NCBI GenBank assembly: GCA_033980235.1
Contig: CM067069.1
Coordinates: 31,917,041 to 31,981,040, forward strand
DNA: 64,000 nt
Source of the DNA: Diadema setosum
Lineage: Eukaryota > Echinodermata > Echinoidea > Diadematoida > Diadematidae
Direction of reading: 5' to 3'
Made by a program: the position numbers and the translations under genes. Positions 40,901 to 55,700 of this stretch are shown here, one piece after another. How positions within the stretch are numbered: the first letter of the stretch is position 1; every line of letters begins with the position of its first letter. The notes under the pieces were generated by a model. It saw only the letters and a list, made by a program, of their open reading frames with translations, did not search any database and was not told the DNA's origin.

Positions 40901-42467
40901 AACGACAACAAAAAAATATTGTAAATACCATTGCATGGTAATTTTTAAAGTGGAAAGAGACAGATCATATGGAACATTTCTTTAATATTCTAAAGTTTTG
41001 ACTTTTCACACCACAAGATACTACAAGCACAGAACTAAAAACTTGACTGTTGGCGACCCTCTCCCTCTCCCTCTGAGACAAAAAAAAAAGGAAAACACCC
41101 AAACAAATGATAATTTCTTCTCTTGAATTTGGGTGAGTATGCTTTGCAAGTTGTAGTTGAAATATCACTTGCTTCATTTGCAATGGAACAGAACAACAAA
41201 TCTTGCTGCTAAATTGTCTGAAAGGTCTCAATTTTGACTGATTCTGGCAGAAACTACATGTACCTCTCCTTGAGTGCTTAATTTCCATGGTTACTACTAC
41301 ATGATAATGACAACAATAAAACAAAAATAACAAAGTGAGCTTGAAATCTCTTTCCTGTATTCTCCTTAATGACAGTAAGAGGAAAACAGCATAAAACACA
41401 GTGATCCATCTCACTAAAGCAAGATGAACTATCAGGAGAATGCTTTTCTCCACAAAATTCTCCCCAGCTCCGAGGTGTTTTATAAAAGTCAACGGGGGTC
41501 AACACCATTTCTGCACCTGACAGAAGATATGCCGTGTCAATTCCAATTACGTCAATTTTTACTCTGCATAATCTTGAAGGATGAATAAGGATGCTACTGC
41601 AGAGGGTGGTATCACTTTACCCAGAACACGACCAAGATGAAAAAAAAAAAATCAACACGTATATTGGAGAAAGATTCCGCACTGAATTTTGCATCTCTCT
41701 TCCCTAAAGCTATACTTTGAGGCATTAGTCTTGAAAGCTCCCATTAAAACATGCCCGGGGAGTTCTCTGCTTTGTAGTTGCTGTTGTTGTTGTTGCTGTT
41801 AATTTTGATGGTGGTGGTATAGTGGTGAGGGAACTTGAGAAAACAAAAGACTTGAAAATCTTCTCATTTGAGGACTTTGCAGCTTAATTTCCACCACTTT
41901 ACATTAAGTAGGGAGAGACGCAATCTTTCAAAGCAGTATACAAGATTGATGTTAAGGTTGGTAATTTATGATTGAAACGTTTCTCCCTTTCGAGGAAAAT
42001 AAACACAAAAGAAAAAAAAAGAAGAAAACATTCATGATGAGACATGAAGAAACAAACTGCAATGTGATGAAAGAAGGTTGATGCTGATCTATACTGCATT
42101 AACTGATGCCAGACTGCTTGAACCATTTCCCTATTTTGCACTGAAAATAGAAAGATTTCTTTGATTCCTGTGGAAATTCTTAAAGGCAGCATGCACATAC
42201 ATACATATATGTATATATCGTCGCTGGGGTGATAAGACCTTGTATCTGCAATTTTGGTGAAAATGAGTTTTTTGGATTAATGGTCAAATAACGGGTTAAG
42301 TGATGTCCTATCCAAATCCCAACTGTCTTTAATACTCCAAAGATGAAGCCACCATGGCATGTCAAAGGAAAGGCTATCCCATTAGCCACAGTGCTTTGGC
42401 CGCCATGTTTTTTGGCTCTCCTGAACATTTGACATTTTGTAGATACGAGGTCTTATTCCCCCAGCGA

Positions 42468-42550
<83 letters not shown>

Positions 42551-43686
42551 TATATATATTTATATACATATTTATATACATATATACATATATACATACA
42601 CATATATACAATATGATTTGTGTCCAAACATGTTATGCTGAGTTTGTTTGTGGTATAATTAACCATGAAGTATCTATATCAAAATATATAATTCACAATC
42701 TTAACGAGCATAAGAACAAAAAATATTAAAATGTGTTAAGAAACATAACTGCCTTGATAAAATGATAAACCTCATGTTGAGAACTTTATTCCCTCAGGTT
42801 TATCTTTACAGCCACTGAACACTCCATCACAAATTTGCACATTCTTTTGCAGCAATTCATGCACCACATGATGGGCATTTTTAACCCACTGGAGATGGAC
42901 TGATTTTCCTATAACACTCACTTTTCCATTTACCCCAGTCCAAGAATTCTTGGGGATAGTCTACAACAGGTTAAGAACTGAAGCTCATTATGAATGGAAA
43001 AATAACAGATTCCCAGGAAAAAACAATACAATACAGGTGGCAGTGAAACAGGGTTGTCATGTATATCACGTTACATTTAGGTTGCCTCTAGCTGAAAATG
43101 ATTCAACAAAATATAAACAGCATTTTGTGACTTTATGCTGTTTCTTGATTGACAAAAAGATTGTTTGCTTTGTTTTTGCTTTTGTTTTGGTCTGACAGTA
43201 TAATTAGTAAGGGTGTTTGTTACTTACATTTATCCCAATCTCTGTGATGGGATTGAGGGAACAGCACGACCAGAAAAGTATTTCAATAAATTTAGCAATT
43301 GCAGGGAGAACTTAATCAATGACAGGACCCTCAACTTAAAATAAAAAGGTAACAATCACTAATAAACAATAACAACTACACCTCTAACTACTCATGAGTG
43401 CTAAATCATTATATCTCTAAAAAGTAATATTGTTAAACCACAATTTTAGCACACATGAATATTTCATGAATCTTGCAAGAGGGCAAGAGTCACAAAATCA
43501 AAATGCACCCAAAAGTTGTTGTCTGCACTATGCACTGAATGCCAGTGGCAATTTATAGAAAACTTTATGCTGTGAATGGTTGTCAGTTCGATTTGCAAAC
43601 ATCTCATGCTGCGAATATTTCTGGTTTTACAGTAATTCAAGGAGTTCGGTCTCTGGTTTTAATAAATTTCATATAAAAATAAATAC

Positions 43687-43762
<76 letters not shown>

Positions 43763-46700
43763 CTAAAAGATCTGCTCAGATGTCAGCAAAATTTTCAAAT
43801 GTATTGTCACTGAAAGCTAAAAATTTGCTTCTTCTACTTGATGAAATCATTTTGAAATAATCCCCCCCCCAAAAAAAAAAAAAATATATATATAGCAAAA
43901 TTTTCAAACTTTCCATCCACTTTACTTCAACTTTAACAGTTCACACTTATGTTTAAATTATTACATTGCACCTGTTAAAGTCATCATGAATGTAGGAGTT
44001 TCAGTCTTTAACAATCTCAAAACACAAACAATAAAGAGAAAAAAGAATATTGCATGATGTTTTTTTCTACCAAAAAACACTGTCAACTGAATTGAGATAT
44101 GTTGGTTTTGTAATTAATTTTCACAGTACTGCAAATGTTGTAGATATTTGGATGTCTTGTAAAGGAAACCTTCATATATTCCTGGCAGCCGTCATATCGA
44201 TATGCCCATGTAGCTGAATTTCCTCTTATTTTCCCTTCCTGCTTCATGCCCCCCCCCCCCCACAAAATATATCTTTAATAAAAATACACACACACATAAT
44301 AAAAAAAGAAAGAAAATACATACACACACAGACACACACACAGAGTAACACACACAGGGTTCTTGGTAACACAGCAAATATGGCAAATGAATGTGATTAA
44401 GAATCCGGGGCACATAGTAGAATTCTGCTGTGCCTCCGCCCGCAGGCTACGACATCATGTACGAAGATTGACATAAAATTGCATACAAATTGCTGTGCCA
44501 CAATGGTCCATCCGTGGGAAAGTGAACATTTCAAGTCGCACTAGTACTTTGGTCTTTTTAGACTAGTATATTTCTTTTGATAACATGTCTTTATCGCTAT
44601 GTAAACAAAAGAAAAAGAAAATCAACAGATGACTTATTTCAAACTGCAAAGATTTCTTCTTTTGCAACGAGGCTACTGTAGAACACAATATTTTTGTGGA
44701 ATGACATTTTTGCGAATTGGAGCCAACAGCCTTTTTTTCGCAGCATGAAATTTTCCCGTTTTGCCTCTAACATTCAATGCATATAGTGTAGACAAGAACT
44801 TTCATGTGCATTTTAATTTCACAAATCTTGGCTCTCGCAAAATTTGCGAAATTAAAATGTACACAAACATTCCTCATTTTACAGTATTGGGAGACAGTTC
44901 TGTGGCAACTATGTTTGAGCATACCTTTGTGTCTAAAAAATAAATATACCTATTCCTTGATATTGATTTCACAATACTCTCCTATACAGATAATTTAGTT
45001 CTTTACCCCTCTTTATACGTTATAACAGAATTGATAATGACTGTTTACAACTCAAAAAGTACCACATGCAAAGTCTTTAAAAGCACTCAACATGGCATAC
45101 ACAGATTCAATGATTACCTGTTTGCCTTTAACCTTCTGTATGCTATGTTAATTACCTGTTCACAGGTTTATGGGTAAGATTTGGGCAAATCTGAAGTGGC
45201 ACTGAAAGGGTTAGCAAAACAATTCATTTTTCCTACACGTTAACCCGTGGAAGACGAGTCTCGAGTATACTCGGGCTGTCGTCTACGGGAAATGCATGTT
45301 GTAGCAAAATCAAACCATCCTCAATGGGTTAATGCCATGTCACACATGTACTTAGTAGAAAAACACAGTATGTCCTATAATAGGCCTCCTAAACAACATC
45401 CATTTGCACATCATTGAAATGAACAAAAAAAGTTGTTGCATTTTGTTTTGGATTTTTTAAAAACATAATCTCCAACGTAACTCTTCAATGCTTATGAGAA
45501 AGCTATCACAAGATTGGCAGTTTTATTTCCTCTGCAACACACTTGGCAAGCATTTTTCAGCCTTTGCAATCTCATATCCAATATGAAATGCATCACTCAA
45601 GGTAATGATATATCTAAAATGTCACAAATTTTCCTCTGTCTGTCCTGTGGTGGAAAGATGGGCATTCATTATACGTGCACATCTGCATCTCTGGGTTATG
45701 GTTTCTTTATTCTATGGAAAACTTGAAAAGCAATCCAACTCGGCATCAAACAATGCTACTTGCACCTTCTTGGCAATATTATGTCATAAAGAAGAGAGAG
45801 ACAGAGACAAAGACGGATAAAAAGAAAAACAAAAGAGTTGACAGCATGTTCTTTGCAGAGAGAAAAGGGTTTAATGTGTGAACCTAAATTATCATTGCTG
45901 ACTAAAATGTGAATATAAAAAAGTCAATATATCAAAAAGTCAATGAATTAAAAAAGAAACAAAAACTAATTTAGGAAAAAGCCTAGTATTACTGGACTTT
46001 AGATTATACAGTAAATTATTTATTTCATTTATTTTTAAAGACAGAGAGAGAAAAGAAACATTGCCCACATCTCAGACTGGACATGAGTAGGTACAAATAA
46101 TTCTCCCAGGAATGAACACTATAATAGGCCTAAACCTGTAACTGAACAGCACCGAACGAAATCTAATTCAGTTTCCGGTAAGAATGGAAGAATTTGTGTC
46201 AAGTAGTACGAGTCCAGATGATGTTAATTTTTGAAGTAAGAATTCCAGCTGTATGTAGTAGAACAAAAGGATACCCCTAAAAATCAACAGGTTTAGAGGC
46301 TTTCAATGAATGACTGTACACTGAAAGAGCAGCTAAGGTTACAACAATCATTTCATCATCATGACAGAAGGATTCTGCAATCATTTTGTAGCTCCATTTA
46401 TAGAGCATTGTGATACAAGTTATATAATGAATGCATGTGTACATGAAATTAAAAAAAAAAAAGTTTGTGCGGCTTGCCTGGGGACTGTGTTGAAGGGGTA
46501 TTGTGTATATATGCATGATTGTACATTATATAGATGATGACTGGCGGGGGAGGGAACATACCGAATGTTCCATCCGAAGGGTTTGAAATGCTATTGAGGG
46601 AGGTTATAAGTCCTGAGACGAAGTCGAGGGACTTATAGCCTCCCGGAATAGCATTTCAAACCCTGAGGGTGGAACGTTTGGTACATGTTCCCAAACAACA

Positions 46701-49700
46701 AAAGTCATCATCTGTTATATTATATGGGTTTAATAGTCAAATACGTAAAATACGTCGACATCAACCACCAGCACAACGCACTCGATCGTTGGCACAGAGC
46801 CAAATTCACTGTGCGTGGGTCCTTCTGTCATTTGTTACGTGAAAATGTTTTCCCATGGAAGAACATTACAAAAATGTTCTCCCATGGGTAAACATAACGA
46901 ATGTTCCTCCATCACATGACTGTGTTTAGCCAATCACTAACCAGTATTTGACTAACCCATTTGATATAGATGAATAATGCATGTATATGTGTGCATCTGT
47001 CTGTGCACTGCCACCAGGACAAAGGAAAGGTGTGTGTATTAAATGTGCATGATTACAACTCATACTCTAGTAAATGGGGGAATATATATATAATGTATGT
47101 TTCTGAGACAATTGTACTAGTTTTTACATCAAATGGAAGCACTGGAAGCAAACATCTGGCTTGAAAGACTAGTTGTCACAGGTGCATGCTAAACAGTAAA
47201 CAAGAATGTACATTGCAAATAATTGGTTCCTGTAGAGGATGCAAATGACACAGGTGTACAAACAAGTTACCAGACTGTATATTACACTTGAGAATAAGGT
47301 GTGAAAACAGGTATTGATACTCAGCATTAGGAATTTCACTACTTTACTTACAACAGGTGCAAAACATTATCTACTTAGTAAACAACACTGTTTATTTCAT
47401 ATGGTCCACAGAGTACCCAGTGGTGAGGTCACAGTCTTTTGTTGTAGCTTGGGTAGGAATCAGGTGGATCATTGTTTTAGAAACAATAGTGTTCACAGGT
47501 ATTTTGGCCAGGTGAGGTTGTTTTTAACCAGTTTCCTTGACAATGAATATAAACATGAAATCACAATTTGGTGCTCTATTTTTTTCAAAAGTATCATGAA
47601 CATGAATTTATACAACGTCCAAGTAGATCCTTGTAATTTGATTGGAGGATTGTTGGTGACGTAATATTAAATAAGTACTCCATTCAACGCGCCGTGCAAT
47701 TTTGGTTCTATTTTTGCGTGCAACTTGGTTCGATTTTTTCGTTCTATTCCACGGTTCGAGAAATTGCTCGGTACTACGTGTACTGTGTGTTGCATATTGA
47801 GGATCGCATGCAGCTAGCGCAGGTACGTGTGCGGTACATGCATGCGCGTACATAGGCCTACGTAGTGCTAGTGTACGTGTATGAGCGCTAGTATAGCTGT
47901 GACCTGTATCTACACTGATTGCACAAGCCAGAAAGAGAATCGCAGTGGATTCACATGTAAGTATAGCTATATTTTTCATACATATATAGACTTCTAGGCC
48001 TACTTAGACCAAAAAGATCTACTTGGACGTTGTATAAATCAAATAGTGTATGGTCTTTACTCGTGCAATGGAACGAGATTTCGCACTCGGTGAAAGATGA
48101 GGCGCACTATTCAACTCGGCTTCGCCTCGTTGAATAGAGCGCCTCTATCTTTCACCTCGTGCGAAATCTCGTACCATTGCACTCGTGACCATTCACTATT
48201 TGTATACTATTGCACCCATGTATCATTCGTTGCTGTTGTCCAGTCCTATCATTCTCTGAAAAAAAATAAATAAAAATGAATGAATAAATAAAAAAAAAAT
48301 AAGTGAATGATATATTGATATTTTTTTCTCTTGCCTGATAGTTATGTCACAACAAATTTACTTTTTGGATGGCGAGGGGATACAGATTGAAGGGTTACAG
48401 CTTGTTATTCCGAAGGTTTGTTATTCTGAAGGCTCTTCAGTGCAAAGATTCCTTATTCCGAACTTTTGTTTTTCCGAATTTCATTTTCAGATGAACAAAT
48501 CTTCCGAAAAGCGAACCTTCGGAATAACGCTACAAATGTTTGGATTAACAAACCCTTTTTCATTTTCGGATTAACAAACCTCTAGGTATAGGGAATTTGC
48601 GTGTTTCGGATTAACGAACCTTCGGAATAACAAATCTTTGGAATATCGAACCTTTGGAGTAACGAACAGCACCCGTTTGAAGAACATGACACAAGCTGTG
48701 ACTGTAAACTAGGACTTACTAGAAAGAAGTTTGGAATCATCACTATGCATGCAGTGACCTGCAGTTCCTGCATTGATTCCTCTTTTGCAAGTGCATTATC
48801 TACCTCCTGGGAGCATATTGCATTCCCCACCTAACAAGAGCCTTTGATCTGTGCTTTAAGGCGAACAGGAAAGAATGCTCCAAAGTGCCCCTCTGTCCTC
48901 CCCCCCCCCCCCCCAATTTATCCTCAACTGAAACACTAAGCAGTGGTGAGACATCCCATCGGAATACAAATTGGCACATCAGTGCCACTGGGCCGGTCGA
49001 TCAATCCTAAAGCCGGGACTGAGAAAGAATATTCAAAGTCACTAGTTTACAAGCCCCACAGCAAGTGGTGTATTTGACCTGCTTTTTTTTTTTGGCAAAA
49101 ACACTGTACTGAAGATGGATATTGGTATTGAGAGACAGTAAACATTGATAAATCATCTGGGCAATACCTGACAAAAAGGAGATTAAGGAAGATGCCCCAA
49201 AAGAGCAACTTTAATCATCGATGAGCAAAGAAAGATGTAAGGACTGATATCAGGTTACTTTCAAGTCTGTATCCTCTAGAGCTAGATTTGACACTTGAAA
49301 GTCTTTATCCTCAAGACCTAGATTTATTTTAGCTGTATTCACAGTGTCTATTTTTTTTCTTTGGGGGGGGGGGGGGGGTGGGGGATGGTTAACTTTTCTA
49401 GGAGATTGGTACCACAAAATTCAAGTAAACACTTGCCCCTCAGCTATATCTTTGCAAAAATTCAAACTGTGAGTCAGAATATTTCTATTCCATAGTCCTA
49501 TTTTTTTCAAGTATCTTCCATGAAATATTCTCAGTGAGCGTGTCTGTGGCAGAGATTTATGATTGTCCAGACAATGTGCTCAGTGCAAAAAAAAAAACTT
49601 TTGCAGAACATATAAAAGCAGCTGTTTAGTCAAACTATACAAAGTTTCATCCATTATTCATACTTGTTGAGCAATTGGCAAGCACATGTTTTTTTTTATA

Positions 49701-52700
49701 TTATTTCATCATCTATTTTTCTTTAGAGAGAGAGAGAGACTAGGGTATGTAGACAACAAATCTATGAGGACTTGAAGTAGTTTGAAGGTGGTTATTTTTA
49801 TCCAACCCAAACACAAACATGCAAGGACTGAACTGTGACAAGCAGTGTCTTTCATTTCATATTCAGGAATGTTTCTCTTCTAGACTAGAACGTGTGGTCT
49901 ATGATTTTCACCAACAGAATATTTATTGCCAATTTCATATCTTCATCTGATAGCAAATGTGACTATGTAAACTCTCTCAGCTACAATGGCTGCTAGCATT
50001 TCCTGAAAATAGTGCAGTTCTAGATCATTACTGACAAAAATACTGATAATAAAAAATAAGAAATCAATAATAATGCAGACTAGCCGACGTTTGGGATCAT
50101 ATGCTACATCTTGAAAGGTTAACTCTTGATTTTTGATTGAATTTTGATCTGAACAAATACTTGTTGCATGTATTTGCCTTCTGAAAATCCACTGCATAAA
50201 CTTTTAAGTATGCATTCTTTTAAAGCCTTGCACACAAGCTGGCCACATTACCTTATCAAATTGATAAGCTTAAAAATCAGGCAGGAACAAAAACTGCATC
50301 ATTAATATACTTCTAAAGAAGACAAGCTTTCGTTCTCTCTGAAGATATTTTTAACATAGGCACAACATAGACTGATTCTAACCACTAAACTCACCAATTC
50401 ATCAGACACGACCTTGCCGTGAAGTATGATGCCATAGGAAGCTATTTTATAAAAGTATACTTTTCTCTCCGTTGCTATAAATACCCAAACATGTACACCG
50501 AAATGGCCATCAGGTTATTTATATGCCTTCAACGCTGGCCTTGCATAAAGGATATTTTTGGCCAGAATTTGTGCCCTTCCGCTCAACACTGTCTATAGAA
50601 GTTTGCGTCTGACCTCATAAAAACCCACCTCAACACAAAACCACTTTAAAAGGACGTACTAGTAGTCATATTCAGAGATGCCTCCTTCCAAATCTATCTA
50701 GTACAATAATCTTACCAGAAGCATTGCACACTTGCTCCTGGGCAAGAAAAATCGTTGCCATGGTAAAACAGGCCTTGAGGACATCTTGGACATGCATTAG
50801 GATTGTCGGAGAAAGCCTTAGGCATGCATAAAATGTGAATGTATTATAGAACTGGTCTGTACAACTATACTGGCTATATGCACAAAAGACAGCACATATA
50901 TAGTGCAGTCACTGCCACTTTATCAGGACTCAAATGAATCGGAATGGCAGTGTACAACATTTTATGACTTTTTTTTTCTTGGACAAATGGAATGAAACAT
51001 TTGTAAATTGGACATATTTTTATATACTTGTACAAGATAACAGATTTGCTTTAAATATATTTTCATATTCAATGAAGAAAATTTAATAGATCCTGGAAAA
51101 AAGCTTGTAGTAAATATTTGATAACCTTGTAGCAGTCATGGAAAGTAAGTGTACACTCAAATATTCCACAATATATGGAGAATTCAAATTCCGATTCAGA
51201 TATATTGCTTGATGAGGTATTTATTTTATGTAATGCATTGAGCTTTCTGTGTCTAGCCTAGTCCTTTGGTGAAATATACTTTTTGTTTTACATTGCGGAC
51301 ATCTATGGCTGCTGTCCATTTATTTGGACAGAGCTCTTTCCATTAAAGTGGTGGCAACTGTACTTTCTTCAATTAGCACATTACCACACATGAAGGGCAC
51401 TCAGCTTTAAACTAACAAGACTGTGTGACATCCACTGATCATGATTAATGAGTGGAGGTTACCACACTAGGTTGCTCTGTAAACATTTCAAAATATTTAC
51501 ATCCAGTGTGGAACGAAAATAATGAAAAAGAACATGGTGTTGATTGGAGCGATATAAAACAGGTAGACAAGGGGGTACGCAAGCAAAGGAATGGCTCAAG
51601 AGACCACCAGTGTAAGTGGGCTTTCTGATTTACAATTACATTGTCCTCCAGTACATTAATGTCATTTGATGTTCAGGGCTGATTAACCTGTTTCACTTTC
51701 ACCTTTACAAGAAGAGTGCAGTTTGATCATTGAAATTTACAAATAATTCAATTTAGTGTATCTGTCTGGTGCTTTGAAGTTTTTTTTTTTTTTTTTTTTT
51801 TTTGCATAAACAGGCATTGCCTGTGAGTACTTCATGTCATATGCAAAAAGAAAAAGAAAAGACATCTTCACAAAAGCATCAATATCCTATTGTGTCTAAG
51901 TTGCAAGAAGGAAAGTGCATTTCAAATAATTCATGAGAGGACTGAAGTGGAAAAGAACATCTTGCCGAATGCAAAATATTTTTCTTTTGTTTCCAGAACA
52001 ATGTCATCTGAGAGAAAGGTTGCTTATGCTCACTGTCCACAGTCATGCAATCCATTACATGTGCCACAATTTGCCAAAAGGAGCTGATCGTGGCTTTTTT
52101 GTTTATATCTATCAAAATTTCTGCCATGAGTGAAATCACAGCCTGAATTGTGGAGTAATCACAGGGACTGTAACAGATCTAGCTGGTCTTTTGGTCAGTA
52201 ATGGTAATTGTGTTTTGAACCAACTAGACCTCTTTTTTTTTTTTTTTTATAATCACTATTACCATGACGGACCTTTAAACCTCACACATTGTGTTGAATT
52301 ATTTTGGAGCAATCGTTTTGAGTCAAACTTTTAACATTTATGTAGAGATTATTCACACTCACTGCAGAGCAGAGACTGTTTTCTTTTCATGCATGTTGTA
52401 GTTGCATGCCAAACTTTTACTGCATAATATATCCTACAGTTGCAATGAAAATCATTGTTCTTCTAACCCAATTTCATCTTTACTATCTCTTTTATACAAA
52501 TATACAGGGGCGGATCCAGGAATTATGTAAAGGGGGGGGGGGGGGTCAACTAATATTTCTGGTGGCACTTCCGGGTTTCATTTCCATTTTTTTCTGTTTA
52601 TTTCTTTTGTTTTTAACAAAACATAAAGGGGGTATGCGCCCCTTGCGCCCCCCTCTGGATCTGCCACTGCATATACATTTATTTGAAACAATGAAAATTA

Positions 52701-55700
52701 TATTCTTAAACTATTTTAGGAAATAAATACATGACCGAGTTAGTGTAGAAATGGCATGGTTGAACAAAAAAAAAATGTAGCAGAACATTTCAGAAGACAA
52801 TGCACAATATTTTATTCATCACAAAATAGTTAACATCAATTTACCCGTTGAGGACGGTTTAATTTTGCTACAACATGCATTTCCCATAGACACCTGCCTA
52901 AGCATACACAGGACTCATCCTCACTGGGTAACAGGTGGCTTAATATGGAAAAAATGTAACACATACAGTAAATCAATGCATAAATCATAAAACCTGCAGA
53001 TTTCCAGATTGACCCTATCCCACAATACTGCAACCTGTTTGGTCTGTACAGACTTTCCTTTTCCACGGGGCAGCTGAGCCTGGCTCTGGCAAGCTGCTGA
53101 TTTGTGAACCCAATGTAGCTAATCAGGCTGTAAATCCAGTTGATGAACAGCTAATGTGGAGACAACTCCCAAAATAACTTAAGGGGAATACAAAGTCACC
53201 AATGTCAGCCTGCCGACATTACAATTACCTTCCAGTGAAAAACCACTACTAGCTTTAAGATGTTATTCCTGTCTGGTAAACCTCAAGGACTTAAGTGATC
53301 AAGTCACATCTTTGCTGTTTTTCAGCTCTGCTTTTGGCTCCTTGAAAAAAAAAAAATTAATCTTCTTCAGCATACAACAGTCCTCTTTTACTTGAAATTG
53401 CACTCATTAATTGATACACTTTTTGATTTGTTTAACACTCTCTTTTTTGCCATTGTATGGATCTCAATGAAAATTTGTGGCAGTCTCCTAATGTTTATCA
53501 ACTTCCAATCAGTCCAGCAGACCTCTAATATCTGGTTGGGTTTCCACGATGTAAAAGCTGAGGTAACTCCAAACCAGGCAAGCCTTGGTACTTACAATAC
53601 TGTTAAACCTGTTAAGGACAGGCTGATTTTGCTACAACATACATTTCCCGAGTATACTCGGGACTCATCCTCAACAGGTTAACAACAGTTCACTTCACCT
53701 GTCACATAATACTTTTCTTTAATCTAATGCCTCTCTCTCATTCTTACTCTATTATCAGAAGGTTTTCAAAAAGGACACAGGCTTATGTCAAACCTTTCTT
53801 TTACAACTATCATTTTTAGAACATCATATTACACTCTCATCAATGCATTAATCTGAGCATATTCTACGTGTATGAGCTTTGGGGTTTATTATGCAACTTG
53901 GAAAAAAAAAACAACAACTAAAAAACTAAAAAACGTAGGAAGAACGAAGAAAATACTAATTGTATGAATGTGACAAACAGGAATTGGTTTATTCTGAATT
54001 AATTCTTCGCCGAACATATCTGCTGGAGAAAATCCCAGGTAAATGCCAGTTCCTTGCCTGTGATGCGCTAGCAGTTAAGTTTGTCGGACATGACGGCAAG
54101 GGACAAATGAATATGGTAAATTAGATTAGAATCAGCTCGAGGGGAGCAGTGTTTTGCAGGCAAACAAGGAAATTAAAATGGCTTATTTGGGTCAGTGAAA
54201 GAGGCGGCCCACCAAAGGGCATCTTTCTGCCAATGTATAATTAGATTTCATGGCATGAGCAAGCCATCATTTCCACACTTCTGAGGAGTGGTTTGTGAAG
54301 TTTGTTTGGTGGAGAGAGGTGGAGTAATACTACAGTGTGATATCTTTCTAGTCTTGAGATATCAGGCATATTACAGGGATTTGCATGCAACACCTGCTCA
54401 ATGACCTCAGGCTAGTTGAAAACAAACAAACAAACAAACAAAACAAAACAACAAACAAACAAAAACCCTCTTAACCTGTTAAGGACAGATAGATTTTGCT
54501 GTAACATGGATTTCTCATATAGCAGGGATGATTTTGAGGTTTGCTGAAAACAAAAAACAAAAACAGAAATCCAAATTTTCAGGTGACTTTGATGCATGGG
54601 AAAAAAATAAAATGTGTATTGACTTGAGAATACAGAATATCATGCCTGCATAGACTCTTGCCCGATTATACTTGTCTTCAACATATTAAAGGAAGTTTCC
54701 TTTTTTTCCCCCTATGTCATATGATTTCATATTGATTTGTTTTTCATTTTTCAACCTTTTTTTTTCTTACCCTCAAGTTAATTTGCAATTACTAATAATT
54801 CAATTGTTTTTGTTAATGTTAGGAAATTATTCATGAACAAAAATTTGGTAAATGAATCGAATACAGCTTGAAGCACAGGGACACTGTTCTTTTTCTGTAT
54901 CTATTTATCTGGTTACAAATGTATAGGTCTTCATATATTTGCATAGAATATAGCTGTTTGAACGTATAATGCATAACAAAGTCTATGCATTATGAAGCTA
55001 CAATAAATCTGTTTTATTACATTGTTTGACAAATTTTAAACAAGCAAAAAGCATGCAATCATAAACAATTAGATAGAGCAACATCAATATGGCACCTCAT
55101 TACTTCTCCCCTCTATATTTGATATGTTTGTATGTGAAATACACATAATTCCAAATGGAGCCCTACAAGCTGTCATGGGATTTTTTTCTGAATTGGATCT
55201 CTAAAATGTTGCAGTTATTAAAGGGACTGTACAGTACTGGTTGAGGTGAGGATTCAGCTTGTAACGTTTTGCGAGATATTTAGAAACCACTCTATGAAAT
55301 GTTAAAAAGCATACAATTCTAAGGGGAATCAAAAGTTTATTTGATAAAAACCAGTTTTGAAATGACTGAGGTATCTAAAAACAAGGAGAAACAAGAGTTC
55401 CTTATAAAAGTTGTGGCCTGTCAATTTTATTACGATCGCTTTTTTGGATATCTCAGCCATTTCATCAAATAAACATTGAATCCTTCTTGATATTACATGC
55501 TCTTTCACATTTGATAAGAGGTTTCTCAATTTCTCACCGAAAGAAATTACAAACCTGAACCCTCATCTCAACCAGTACTGTACGGTCCCTTTAAGGGTAC
55601 ATGTACATGGGATAATTCCAATACTTTCTAAATGTAAAGCTCATTTGATGTGGAACCAGCTGTCATGTGTGTCTAATAACCCATATGTGAGTGAGCACCA

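Larger units (their letters stand above)
40223..46523. other. Proposed first KCNT intron, sense-strand 3' part
   Basis: Contains three family B elements, one family A copy at each of 42891-42974 and 45240-45332, a family E copy in a TA microsatellite, and a second TA array. No exon recognised. Confidence 0.55.

Noticed and set aside
42354..42666. Tyr/Ile-rich open frames on both strands
   Set aside because: Translation of the TA microsatellite.
50396..50450. Minus-strand stretch ([16 protein letters not shown]) ending at a strong GTGAGT donor, considered as an alternative KCNT exon
   Set aside because: Splicing to the 40222 exon creates a stop in every usable phase; no homology recognised.
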